Source of the DNA: Planctomycetota bacterium
GTDB taxonomy: Bacteria; Planctomycetota; Planctomycetia; Planctomycetales; Planctomycetaceae
Direction of reading: 5' to 3'
Length of the DNA stretch: 6,551 nt
Assembly: GCA_023429275.1 (NCBI GenBank)
Contig: JAEYWB010000576.1
Location: forward strand, 1-6,551
Part shown: piece after piece, positions 1 to 6,547 of the stretch
Layout: every line of letters starts with the position of its first letter
Numbering within the stretch: position 1 is the stretch's first letter
The notes under the pieces: generated by a model
Seen by the model: only the letters and a program-made list of their open reading frames with translations
The model's database searches: none
What the model was told of the DNA's origin: nothing
Program-made: the position numbers and the translations under genes

Positions 1-328
1 CGATCAGGGAGGCGATGGCGGATTCCGCCTCGCGGATGCGACCTTCGACGAGGCTCGCCGGAGCGGCCGCGGCCCGGCGGATCAGCTCCTCCGACTCGCG
101 CACCGCCGTTTCGAGCTCGATCGCCTCGGCCGCGAGCCGGCGCTGCTCGGCCCGGACCTGCGCCGCGGTCGCCTCCAGTCCGGCCCGCGCGTTCGTCGAG
201 GTCGTGCGGTTCGTCAGTTCGAGCGCGAGCAGCAGGACCACCATGATCAGGACGCCGCTGACCGATGTAATGATGTCCTGGAACGCGAACAGCGAGATGG
301 CATATCCGGAATTGCGACGGCGAGACAC
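1..328 (-). CDS. ExbD/MotB-like channel partner, N-terminal part (109 codons seen, runs off the window)
   Basis: The protein begins from GTG with a short basic N-terminus (SRRRNSG, residues 2-8), followed by one membrane helix at about 19-38 whose N-terminal edge carries FQDIITSVSG (16-25). Asp18 sits where ExbD, TolR and MotB carry their essential proton-binding aspartate, so it is the likely proton carrier. This equivalence is by position only. The layout of basic N-terminus, Asp, then single helix is that of ExbD-type proteins, and pairing with the adjacent upstream channel gene supports it. After the helix, residues about 47-88 form an Ala/Glu/Arg/Leu-rich likely coiled coil, rather than the compact periplasmic domain usual soon after the helix in ExbD. 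The gene starts 24 bases after the channel gene's stop, in the same reading frame. The C-terminus is outside the window, so an OmpA-like or other terminal domain cannot be ruled out. No gene symbol is justified. Confidence 0.87.
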   Translation of the reverse strand, partial: MSRRRNSGYAISLFAFQDIITSVSGVLIMVVLLLALELTNRTTSTNARAGLEATAAQVRAEQRRLAAEAIELETAVRESEELIRRAAAAPASLVEGRIREAESAIASLI

Positions 329-338
329 GGCGTGAAAG

Positions 339-343
339 CCTCC
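339..343 (-). promoter_or_regulatory. Ribosome-binding site for the ExbD-like gene
   Basis: On the minus strand this reads GGAGG and lies ten bases before the GTG at 328-326. It is the best Shine-Dalgarno match in the window and supports the GTG start, since no in-frame ATG lies upstream after the channel gene's stop at 353-355. Confidence 0.7.
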
Positions 344-352
344 AAAGGACGC

Positions 353-1210
353 TTATTCGCCGTCGAGCGGCAGGAGCCGCAGGCGGGACATCACCTGTCG
401 CGAGCAGTATTCGCTGCAGTCGTCGAGGAATTCCTGCTCGGACTTCTTCATTCCGATCGTCAGGCGCTGCACGCCGAGCGCCGCGGCCAGGCCGATCAGC
501 GTCGTCTCGTACGCCGTCGCCAGGCCGCCGGTGACCGACTGCAGGCTCCCCTTGATCTTGTCGAGCTCCGTCGCCGTGTTGAGAACGAGACCGAAATTGC
601 CGATCGCGTCGGAGAGACCGAGCACCGTCCCGATGAAACCGAGCACCGGGATCGCCCAGATGAACGCGGAGACCATCAGGTAGCTCGTCTCGAGGCTGGA
701 TTCATCGCTCTCCCCCTGGGTCTTGAAGATTTCGGCGACGTCGCCGACCCGCCCGAGATTCCGGAGGTTGCCGAGGGCCGCCTCGATGCGGTTGAAGAGA
801 ACGAACTGACGCGGATCGTCGACTGCGGCGTGAATCTTCTCCTGGACGAGGTCGACCGTTCCCGGCGAGAGAACGAAGTCCCGCTCGGGCGGAACGACGT
901 CGATGGCGAGGGCCCGCCGCTGGAGGCGGAGCTTGAGCGACTTGAGAAACAAGATCGTCAGCGACCACATGGTGAAGAAGACGATCGAAACGGCGATCGT
1001 CACGCTTCCGTCGCGGAAGAACGGAATGACCAGGCGGCTCTGCCGGAACGGGAAGATCGCCGCGAAGAACGCCGCCGTCAGCAGTCCGGCGCACAGCAGC
1101 GTGAGGGTCAGGTTGATGGCCGTAAACCGCCCGCCGGAGAAACCGAGTCTCTGTTCAGGGTCGGCCTCCGCCCAGGAGAGCCTGCGGCGCGGAGCAACAA
1201 TATCGGACAT
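353..1210 (-). CDS. MotA/TolQ/ExbB-family proton channel subunit (285 aa)
   Basis: This is a member of the MotA/TolQ/ExbB family, whose oligomers surround a small ExbD/MotB-type dimer and convert proton flow into mechanical work in the inner membrane. Four membrane helices are predicted at about 33-55, 69-89, 177-199 and 226-247. The family signature is in the last two: AIPVLGFIGTVLGLSDAI (186-203) and GGLATAYETTLIGLAAAL (228-245). Thr195 (in GTVLG) and Thr237 (in TLIG) align by motif with the pore threonines 148 and 181 of E. coli ExbB. A loop of about 87 residues between helices 2 and 3 should be cytoplasmic. Four helices with the large loop between 2 and 3 resemble MotA more than three-helix ExbB. 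The ATG at 1210 was chosen because the open frame upstream, reaching 1666, runs into the GYF gene and gives an unnatural Arg/Ser/Pro-rich sequence. The Shine-Dalgarno is weak (AGG, seven bases upstream). I give no exbB or tolQ symbol because the locus is not a Ton or Tol locus. Confidence 0.95.
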   Translation of the reverse strand: MSDIVAPRRRLSWAEADPEQRLGFSGGRFTAINLTLTLLCAGLLTAAFFAAIFPFRQSRLVIPFFRDGSVTIAVSIVFFTMWSLTILFLKSLKLRLQRRALAIDVVPPERDFVLSPGTVDLVQEKIHAAVDDPRQFVLFNRIEAALGNLRNLGRVGDVAEIFKTQGESDESSLETSYLMVSAFIWAIPVLGFIGTVLGLSDAIGNFGLVLNTATELDKIKGSLQSVTGGLATAYETTLIGLAAALGVQRLTIGMKKSEQEFLDDCSEYCSRQVMSRLRLLPLDGE

Positions 1211-1235
1211 GACGAAGCCTGAAGAGGAGTGTGAG

Positions 1236-2201
1236 TCAGAGCGGAAGGGGAGGGAATTCCCGGCCGTGGCGGCGGCTGAGCGTGGCCCGCAGCTGACCGG
1301 CCCTGGACTGGAGCTGGCCATGGCGGGCCTTGATCTCCTTGGCGGAGTCGATCGTTTCGCGGGCGACCCCGAGCGCGTCTCCCTGCGCTCCGCGGAGGAA
1401 GGCATCGAAGTAGAACGCGGGGTCGTCCTGCTTCCGCGTGAAACTGGCGATGTCGCGGCAGAACGCCGAGAGATCGAGGGCAAAAGCGACCGCTTCCGGA
1501 TCGACATCCGACACCGCGACCGCATCGAGGGACCGGGCCCGGGCCTCGGCGTCATCGGCCGTCGTCCCCCCCACCGAGAGCACCTCGCGAAGCTGAGCCC
1601 AGTAAGCGAGAGTCGTATCGGCTTCGCTCGCCGAGGGAGCGGGGGCCGGCACGTCACCTCCTTCATCCGTGACGCTGGAGGCGGTCTGGTCGAATACGCC
1701 CATCTTGTAGGCGACTCCGCCGGCCGATCCGACCAGCAGGAGAAGGCCGAGGATGATCGACGCCCAGATCGCGCCGGTCATCCGCCGCGGCTTCCCGAAG
1801 GCGTTCGGAAAGAACTGTCTCGCTTCGAGCCAGTTCGGCATCCCGGTTTTCCACAGGAGAGTGTCACCCTTCACGTGCCCGCCGACGATCAGGTTCTTGA
1901 TGAACGCCTCGTCAACGGGGCCGATCTTCGAATCGCCGGTGTTGTAGAACCACTCCTTCGCACCGGCCGCAGGAGCCGGCTCCGGTTCCGGGGCAGCAGC
2001 AGAGCCCTTCACCCCGAAGACTTCCGTCAGGTCCCCCGCCGCGACCCAGTCGGTCTGGTTCGTGGAAACCTGGTACAGCCTGCTGAACTGGCCGCGCGAC
2101 GCCATCCGGGAGAGCTGTTCGACCGAATAGGGGCCCTTCACCTGGCCGCGAAGGCGGATGAAGTAGCGGAGCGATCCGCCGGAGGAGATTGGTGTTGTCA
2201 T
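1236..2201 (-). CDS. Membrane protein with tandem GYF_2 (DUF4339) domains (321 aa)
   Basis: Two bacterial GYF_2-type domains lie in the N-terminal half. The first spans about residues 12-62, with KGPYS at 22-26 and Trp52. The second spans about 83-135, with IGP at 93-95, the typical DTLLWKTGMPNW run at 113-124, and Ala127. A Pro/Ala/Glu linker (about 67-82) separates them. A basic stretch (KPRR, 137-140) precedes one membrane helix at about 144-168, which predicts cytoplasmic GYF domains and a periplasmic C-terminus. After a Pro/Ala-rich linker (about 183-193) the rest, to 321, is helical. Eukaryotic GYF domains bind proline-rich peptides. The bacterial GYF_2 family is thought to act in protein interaction, but its ligands are mostly unknown. 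The protein is therefore likely an adaptor that recruits a cytoplasmic partner to the membrane complex (inference). The start is ATG 2201 with GAGG five bases upstream, and the stop lies 25 bases before the channel gene. Confidence 0.95.
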   Translation of the reverse strand: MTTPISSGGSLRYFIRLRGQVKGPYSVEQLSRMASRGQFSRLYQVSTNQTDWVAAGDLTEVFGVKGSAAAPEPEPAPAAGAKEWFYNTGDSKIGPVDEAFIKNLIVGGHVKGDTLLWKTGMPNWLEARQFFPNAFGKPRRMTGAIWASIILGLLLLVGSAGGVAYKMGVFDQTASSVTDEGGDVPAPAPSASEADTTLAYWAQLREVLSVGGTTADDAEARARSLDAVAVSDVDPEAVAFALDLSAFCRDIASFTRKQDDPAFYFDAFLRGAQGDALGVARETIDSAKEIKARHGQLQSRAGQLRATLSRRHGREFPPLPL

Positions 2202-2279
2202 AAGGGCCTCACTCTCGACCGCGTCGACATCTTTGTCGTGCGGGTTCGGATCGGGCAGGTCATTGAAGGGGACGGGGAT
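2202..2279 (-). other. Stop-free in-frame spacer between the 992-aa gene and the GYF gene
   Basis: This gap is 78 bases, exactly 26 codons, and the genes on either side are in the same reading frame. After the TAG (2280-2282) the frame stays open to the ATG at 2199-2201, and the spacer would encode an acidic, Pro/Asp-rich stretch. There is no in-frame ATG, GTG or TTG in it, so the GYF protein should start at 2201. GAGG at 2207-2210 lies five bases before that ATG and could serve as its ribosome-binding site. No terminator hairpin is visible. Chance openness is plausible at this GC content. Confidence 0.6.
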
Positions 2280-5258
2280 CTACCTGGCGGAGACTTGCGG
2301 CGCCGCCAGGGGCCGGGCGAAGACGAGCCGCCCGGGAACGAAGTGCGACGAGGTCGCCTCCGGCACGAGGTGCAGCGTGTCTCGCTCAAACCGTCCGAGC
2401 ACCTGGAGTCTGCCCCCTCCGCTCCCCCCCGCCTGGCTGGGAATGGCGGCCAGGAGCGTCCAGCCGCCCGGAGGAAGGGAGACGTCGATCTGCGGCTTTC
2501 CCGCCTCATCGTGCGTCATCCACCCGACGGCGGTATAGGGAATCGTCAGTTCCGAGCGGATCTCGTCGAGGAGCTGCGACGACGAAGGCCAGACCCGGCC
2601 GAAATCGACCGTCGCGATTCCGGCGAGATACAGCTGGCACTTCTGCCGGCGGTCGAGAACGTCGCGACTCCGCGGGTCGGCCCAGTCGGCAAGCAGGTTG
2701 ATCTCCTCCATGGTCCTCGTGAGGTCGGCTTCGAACTCCAGAAACGGCTTGTGCTTCTCGGCGGCGAGGCTGCCGGCCTTCGTGAGCGTGCAGAGCGTGC
2801 TGACGAGCTGGACGCGGAGGATCGGATCGACCTGGCCTTCGCCGACGACCGCCTGCACCATGCCGGCAAGGGTCGCGTCCCACGTCTCTCCGCGGAGGTT
2901 GTCGAGCTGGGAACGGATCTTCTTGACGAGCGCCGCCTGCGGCGCGGCCGCCGGGGTGAGGTTGACGACATTCTTCAGCAGGACCTTCACCTCTTCGGGG
3001 TCGTCGAGGACCGACCAGCGGCTGAACTTGACGATCGGATCCTCGTCGAGCGCTTCGCGAGAGAGGACGTAGTAAGGCCACGAGAGGGTCTGGTCGCGAA
3101 TCACGTACAGGTCCCGCATGTGCTCCGCTTCGAGGATGTCGGAGACGATCTGCGCGACGAGCCCGGTCTTCGCCTTGTAGCGCTTTTCGAAGATGGCCAG
3201 GGCGTCGCGGTATTTCTCGACGGCGCTCCGGACCGGACTGCGGGAGTAGGTCTGAAGAAACTTGTCGACAGCCGCCTGACGCGAGTTGACGAGCTCGAGC
3301 GAATCGGGGAACAGGCGGGCCGTCTCCGAGGGAAAGTCGCGAAGGGCAAACAGGGACTGCCACGCTTCGCTCTCGGCGGCGGCGCGTTTCATTCCCGCCG
3401 CGAGAGAATCTTCGGCCAGGGTCGTCGTGAACGTCGTCAGAACGTCGCTATACGCCTTCGCCTCCGCGACGCCGGCCGCGCCCCGGATGCGGGACTTCGC
3501 CTTGAGCTCCTGGAGCAGCTCCGCGCGGCGCTGCGACCGGCTGAACTTCCGTTCGATGTCATCCACTTCCGAGAGCATGAACTTGTGCTGGTCGGCAAAC
3601 CGGCCCGCCATGCCGGGAAGGTCGGACGAGATCGCCGTGAGCCCGTCCCGGATACGCGAACGCTGCTCGTCGAAGTCGGCGCTCGAGAGGGTCGCGAACG
3701 TCTTCTTCAGCTCTTCAATCTGCCGTCCCTGGGCGGGCAGGCGGCTCGAGAGGTCTTCCTCCCGCATCTTGAGCCCCCGGCTTCGTTCGATCTCAATCTT
3801 CTGCAGGCGGAGATCGACGGTCCGCTTGAGATCCGGAAGAGGCGGGGTCGCGGTGGCGAGAGCGAGGGCCTCGGCAGCGACCTTTTTGAACTCCGTCTCC
3901 TCGGTCTCGCCGAGTGCGGCCGCCTTGTCGAGCAACAGCTCCGCCTGTTGCGTCCGGTCGGCCAGGGAGGAGGCGAGATCGTCGACCTTCTGCGACGTTT
4001 CATTCCAGGCCGGGATGTCTCCCCACGAGGCCTGGTACTTGTCGCGAAGCTCTTCAGCCGACTTCAGTTCCCCCGCCTCGAGGTGTTCCTCGATCTTCGA
4101 GATCACCTCTTTGCGGTGAGAGGCATCCTGCGCCCGCATGATGACGAACGAGACAACCGCCACGATCACGATCAGAGAAAGGGTCGATCCCCCAACGATC
4201 AGGAACCGCTTCCGCTGCCGCTGCCGTTCGAAGGCGGAGAGCCGGCCCGACAACTGGGAATCGACATGCCCGGGGAGCGGGCGCCGGTAGCGGGTCGTCT
4301 TCTCGGAGAGCTGGCGGAGCTGCGCCTCGTCGGGAGGAGTCCGACGGAGAGCAAGCTCGATCTCGTGGAGATGGTCGGCCCATGCGGCGTCGGCCGCCTC
4401 CCTTTCGAGCTGCTGCTCGACCCATGCGATCGCGGGGAGCGTTTCGAGCACGAGCGCGTCGCGATCGGTCAGTCCCGACTGCGGCCGAAACGTGTTCCAG
4501 TCCCTGTACGGCCGCCTGGCCTGTTCGAGGTTCATGGCGCCGAAGGCGGCGTGGAGATCCGCCGAGATCTTCTGCAGGCGCTCGCGGGCATCAGCCCGGA
4601 CCGCCTCCTGCAGCTGCGCCTGGATATTGGGAACGAGCTTCCCGGGGATCGGGATGAGCCACGAGTTTCCCTGCACCTCCGCGAGGAGGTTCTGCGCCGC
4701 CTCGACCGAGAGGGGTTTTCGGCCGGCGCGGCTCTCCTGAATGATCTGGGCGAGACGGGCCTCTTCATAGGCCCGGATGTCGGTCTCCCAGAACTCGGAG
4801 TTCGGGTCCTCGACCGCGATCCTCCGCAGGAGGGCGAGCCGCTGCGACAGCGGAGCCCGCTGAAGGGCGAGCTTTCGATGGGTCCGCAGGAGCTTCTCGA
4901 GGGGGGCGTGTTCGCTGTAGGCCTCGTCGATCATCTCCGCGACGTCAAACAGGACCGGCTCGGGAGTCGGCAGTTCGAGGAACTGCATCATCTCGATCCA
5001 GGCGAGGCGTTCATCGTCACTGAGCCCCTGGACGACGCCGACAAGGTCGAGCAACCGCGGCTCCGTCTCCGCCTCCTGAATCGCCTCGGCCCGCAATCCC
5101 TGACGGAGATACTCGCCACAGCGGCGCAGGCGGTCATTAAGGGTCCTGGAGACCTCCCTGATATCCGTCGCCAGGGTTTTCATCTCAGGCGTATTCTCGA
5201 TCCGATCGTCCGCCAGGGCGGTCCGAATTCGATCGATGATGGTTTGGATCTGTTGCAT
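2280..5258 (-). CDS. Large helical protein with one central membrane helix (992 aa)
   Basis: No named family recognised. Residues 1-350 are almost wholly helical and charged, without an N-terminal signal. A single membrane helix spans about 352-374, preceded by a strongly basic stretch (ERQRQRKR) and followed by a mixed-charge segment. By the positive-inside rule the N-terminal third is cytoplasmic and the C-terminal 610 residues are periplasmic. Residues about 380-700 have long Glu/Lys/Arg/Ala/Leu-rich helices likely to form coiled coils. About 700-890 is helical with more aromatics. The last 95 or so residues are beta-like, with a GGSGGG loop near 944-949. A scaffold or lever role beside the proton channel is my inference from context. 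ATG 5258 was chosen because it gives a regular amphipathic helix (MQQIQTIIDRIRTAL). A GTG at 5306, overlapping the preceding TAG by one base, would add 16 residues. Neither start has a well-placed Shine-Dalgarno sequence. Confidence 0.92.
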   Translation of the reverse strand: MQQIQTIIDRIRTALADDRIENTPEMKTLATDIREVSRTLNDRLRRCGEYLRQGLRAEAIQEAETEPRLLDLVGVVQGLSDDERLAWIEMMQFLELPTPEPVLFDVAEMIDEAYSEHAPLEKLLRTHRKLALQRAPLSQRLALLRRIAVEDPNSEFWETDIRAYEEARLAQIIQESRAGRKPLSVEAAQNLLAEVQGNSWLIPIPGKLVPNIQAQLQEAVRADARERLQKISADLHAAFGAMNLEQARRPYRDWNTFRPQSGLTDRDALVLETLPAIAWVEQQLEREAADAAWADHLHEIELALRRTPPDEAQLRQLSEKTTRYRRPLPGHVDSQLSGRLSAFERQRQRKRFLIVGGSTLSLIVIVAVVSFVIMRAQDASHRKEVISKIEEHLEAGELKSAEELRDKYQASWGDIPAWNETSQKVDDLASSLADRTQQAELLLDKAAALGETEETEFKKVAAEALALATATPPLPDLKRTVDLRLQKIEIERSRGLKMREEDLSSRLPAQGRQIEELKKTFATLSSADFDEQRSRIRDGLTAISSDLPGMAGRFADQHKFMLSEVDDIERKFSRSQRRAELLQELKAKSRIRGAAGVAEAKAYSDVLTTFTTTLAEDSLAAGMKRAAAESEAWQSLFALRDFPSETARLFPDSLELVNSRQAAVDKFLQTYSRSPVRSAVEKYRDALAIFEKRYKAKTGLVAQIVSDILEAEHMRDLYVIRDQTLSWPYYVLSREALDEDPIVKFSRWSVLDDPEEVKVLLKNVVNLTPAAAPQAALVKKIRSQLDNLRGETWDATLAGMVQAVVGEGQVDPILRVQLVSTLCTLTKAGSLAAEKHKPFLEFEADLTRTMEEINLLADWADPRSRDVLDRRQKCQLYLAGIATVDFGRVWPSSSQLLDEIRSELTIPYTAVGWMTHDEAGKPQIDVSLPPGGWTLLAAIPSQAGGSGGGRLQVLGRFERDTLHLVPEATSSHFVPGRLVFARPLAAPQVSAR

Positions 5259-5305
5259 ACTGACACCGGAACAGTGAATGATTGGACGCTGTCTGAAAAG
5301 ACGCA

Positions 5306-6547
5306 CTACTCCCGGCTGGAGCCAGGCTCGATGACAAACAGCTCTATTCGATGGATCTCGTTAGGCGTCAGTTCACTGGGAGAGGTTCTCGTACTCGTTT
5401 CAGCGCGAACGGATGCTGCCTCATATTCAAATCGACCGAATTCCAAACGCATACCTGAGTGCAAACTCCTCGCAATTAGGTCACGAGTTCTATAAACCGG
5501 GAGGATCTGTAAGTAGGCTTCGAGCGCGTCGGTGACAGCCTTCTTAGACGTAGGTTTTCCATTCCCAGTCTTCTCATTATCCGAGAACTCGCCAGCAATC
5601 TTCCTCAGGTTTGCGCATTGCTGGACGAACTTGTCGTGGCTGGGCTCGCCCATCAGGTCAGGCCTTAGCTCCGACACATCTTCCAACTTGACATTTTTCG
5701 TAAAAAACAAATCCCGCAGCTCGGCCCATTTCGACGCGAGGCCCTCGCCCATTTCGGCAACAGTAGCCGAGAGGGTCTGATAATTGGGACTGTGATCAAA
5801 AACAAGACTAAAACTATAACCATCCTTTTTACTCCCAGCAACACCGACCTGCGGCCTAACGACAATCATGTCAACAAAGCCGCCGGTCAACTCTTTCGTG
5901 TCGACAACGAAGTCCCCATCGTTATTCCGAACAGGCTTCACCTTCATTTTCCCAACGACAAGCTCGATCTCGCTCGCCTCTATACGACCGCTGCCTATTT
6001 CTTCGACAATCTTCAGTAGACCAGGGGGTATAGGCGTGTGCATTAGCCCCGGAGCCACGGCAATGAACGACTTGAGTCTATCTGGCTTGCGAAAGCTGAC
6101 TAACACTTGGGAATCATTCTCGGGCGAATGAAGGAGGAGCGCCCCGTATGGGATAATCAGCTTGTGGGTCGATGAAGGAAACTCGCCCGGTTGTGTGATC
6201 CGCAGCTGGCGGCCGGCCCCGTCGACGGGGGCGAGCCTAAACGTCACGAGAGGCTTCTTAATCGCGGCGGTGTCAATACTGACTGTCAGCTGTCCGTCCT
6301 TGTAGGACTGGCAGACTTGATCCTCAAACTTGTGATCCGTGCCGGAACGAATTGTCGTTAAGAACTGGACTGACTGCACGCTCACTAGCCTCTCGTCCCA
6401 GCGTGCTGGCAACGAAACGGTCAGATCCTCAGCCTTCTTCGCAAACGTGTAAGGTGCAACGACGTGACCCCGATATGGTTCTGCCTTTTGTGATTCTTTT
6501 GTTGTCTCCTTTGGTGACTTCGGCGACTTCGACATCTCCTCTGCCAT
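5306..6547 (-). CDS. Soluble hypothetical protein, first visible gene of the operon (413 aa)
   Basis: I do not recognise a family. Residues 1-24 are a Lys/Ser/Pro/Glu/Thr-rich, probably disordered tail with a short SPK-type repeat. Residues about 25-260 alternate short hydrophobic and polar stretches, suggesting a beta-rich domain. Residues about 262-360 look mainly helical, and the C-terminus (about 365-406) again looks like beta strands. There is no signal peptide, membrane segment or catalytic motif I can name, so it is probably cytoplasmic. The ATG at 6547 gives a natural-looking hydrophilic N-terminus, but it lies four bases from the window edge. Those bases add no stop in frame, so the ribosome-binding site cannot be seen and a start further upstream is possible. 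The TAG stop lies 47 bases before the preferred start of the next gene. GC is lower than in the other four genes (30/60 at 5401-5460, 24/60 at 5761-5820), with more A/T-ending codons. This may reflect separate ancestry. Confidence 0.85.
   Translation of the reverse strand: MAEEMSKSPKSPKETTKESQKAEPYRGHVVAPYTFAKKAEDLTVSLPARWDERLVSVQSVQFLTTIRSGTDHKFEDQVCQSYKDGQLTVSIDTAAIKKPLVTFRLAPVDGAGRQLRITQPGEFPSSTHKLIIPYGALLLHSPENDSQVLVSFRKPDRLKSFIAVAPGLMHTPIPPGLLKIVEEIGSGRIEASEIELVVGKMKVKPVRNNDGDFVVDTKELTGGFVDMIVVRPQVGVAGSKKDGYSFSLVFDHSPNYQTLSATVAEMGEGLASKWAELRDLFFTKNVKLEDVSELRPDLMGEPSHDKFVQQCANLRKIAGEFSDNEKTGNGKPTSKKAVTDALEAYLQILPVYRTRDLIARSLHSGMRLEFGRFEYEAASVRAETSTRTSPSELTPNEIHRIELFVIEPGSSRE

Noticed and set aside
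1..328. Calling the channel pair Zorya ZorA/ZorB
   Set aside because: The channel subunit is only 285 residues and has no long cytoplasmic coiled-coil tail like ZorA. No ZorC, ZorD or ZorE-type gene is present in the window. Only the general idea of a proton motor with accessory proteins is shared.
332..1222. Plus-strand open frame of 296 codons opposite the channel gene
   Set aside because: It is an in-register antisense shadow of the MotA/ExbB-family gene. It has low-complexity charged composition and no family features.
1211..1666. N-terminal extension of the channel protein to 437 residues
   Set aside because: It would overlap the GYF gene by about 430 bases and adds 152 Arg/Ser/Pro-rich residues unlike any channel N-terminus. 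The ATG at 1210 lies cleanly after the GYF stop.
903..5495. A very long open frame on the plus strand, about 4.6 kb (1,530 codons)
   Set aside because: It lies codon-for-codon opposite the 992-aa and GYF genes, which share a frame, and stays open because those GC-rich genes avoid TTA, CTA and TCA codons. Its translation is Arg/Gly/Glu-rich with no domain, while the minus strand encodes recognisable GYF and channel domains.
5702..5707. Run of six A (TTTTTT on the coding strand) as a possible programmed frameshift site
   Set aside because: The run is not in the frame register needed for a slippery heptamer (codons TTG TTT TTT ACG), there is no obvious downstream stimulator, and the gene continues normally in one frame.
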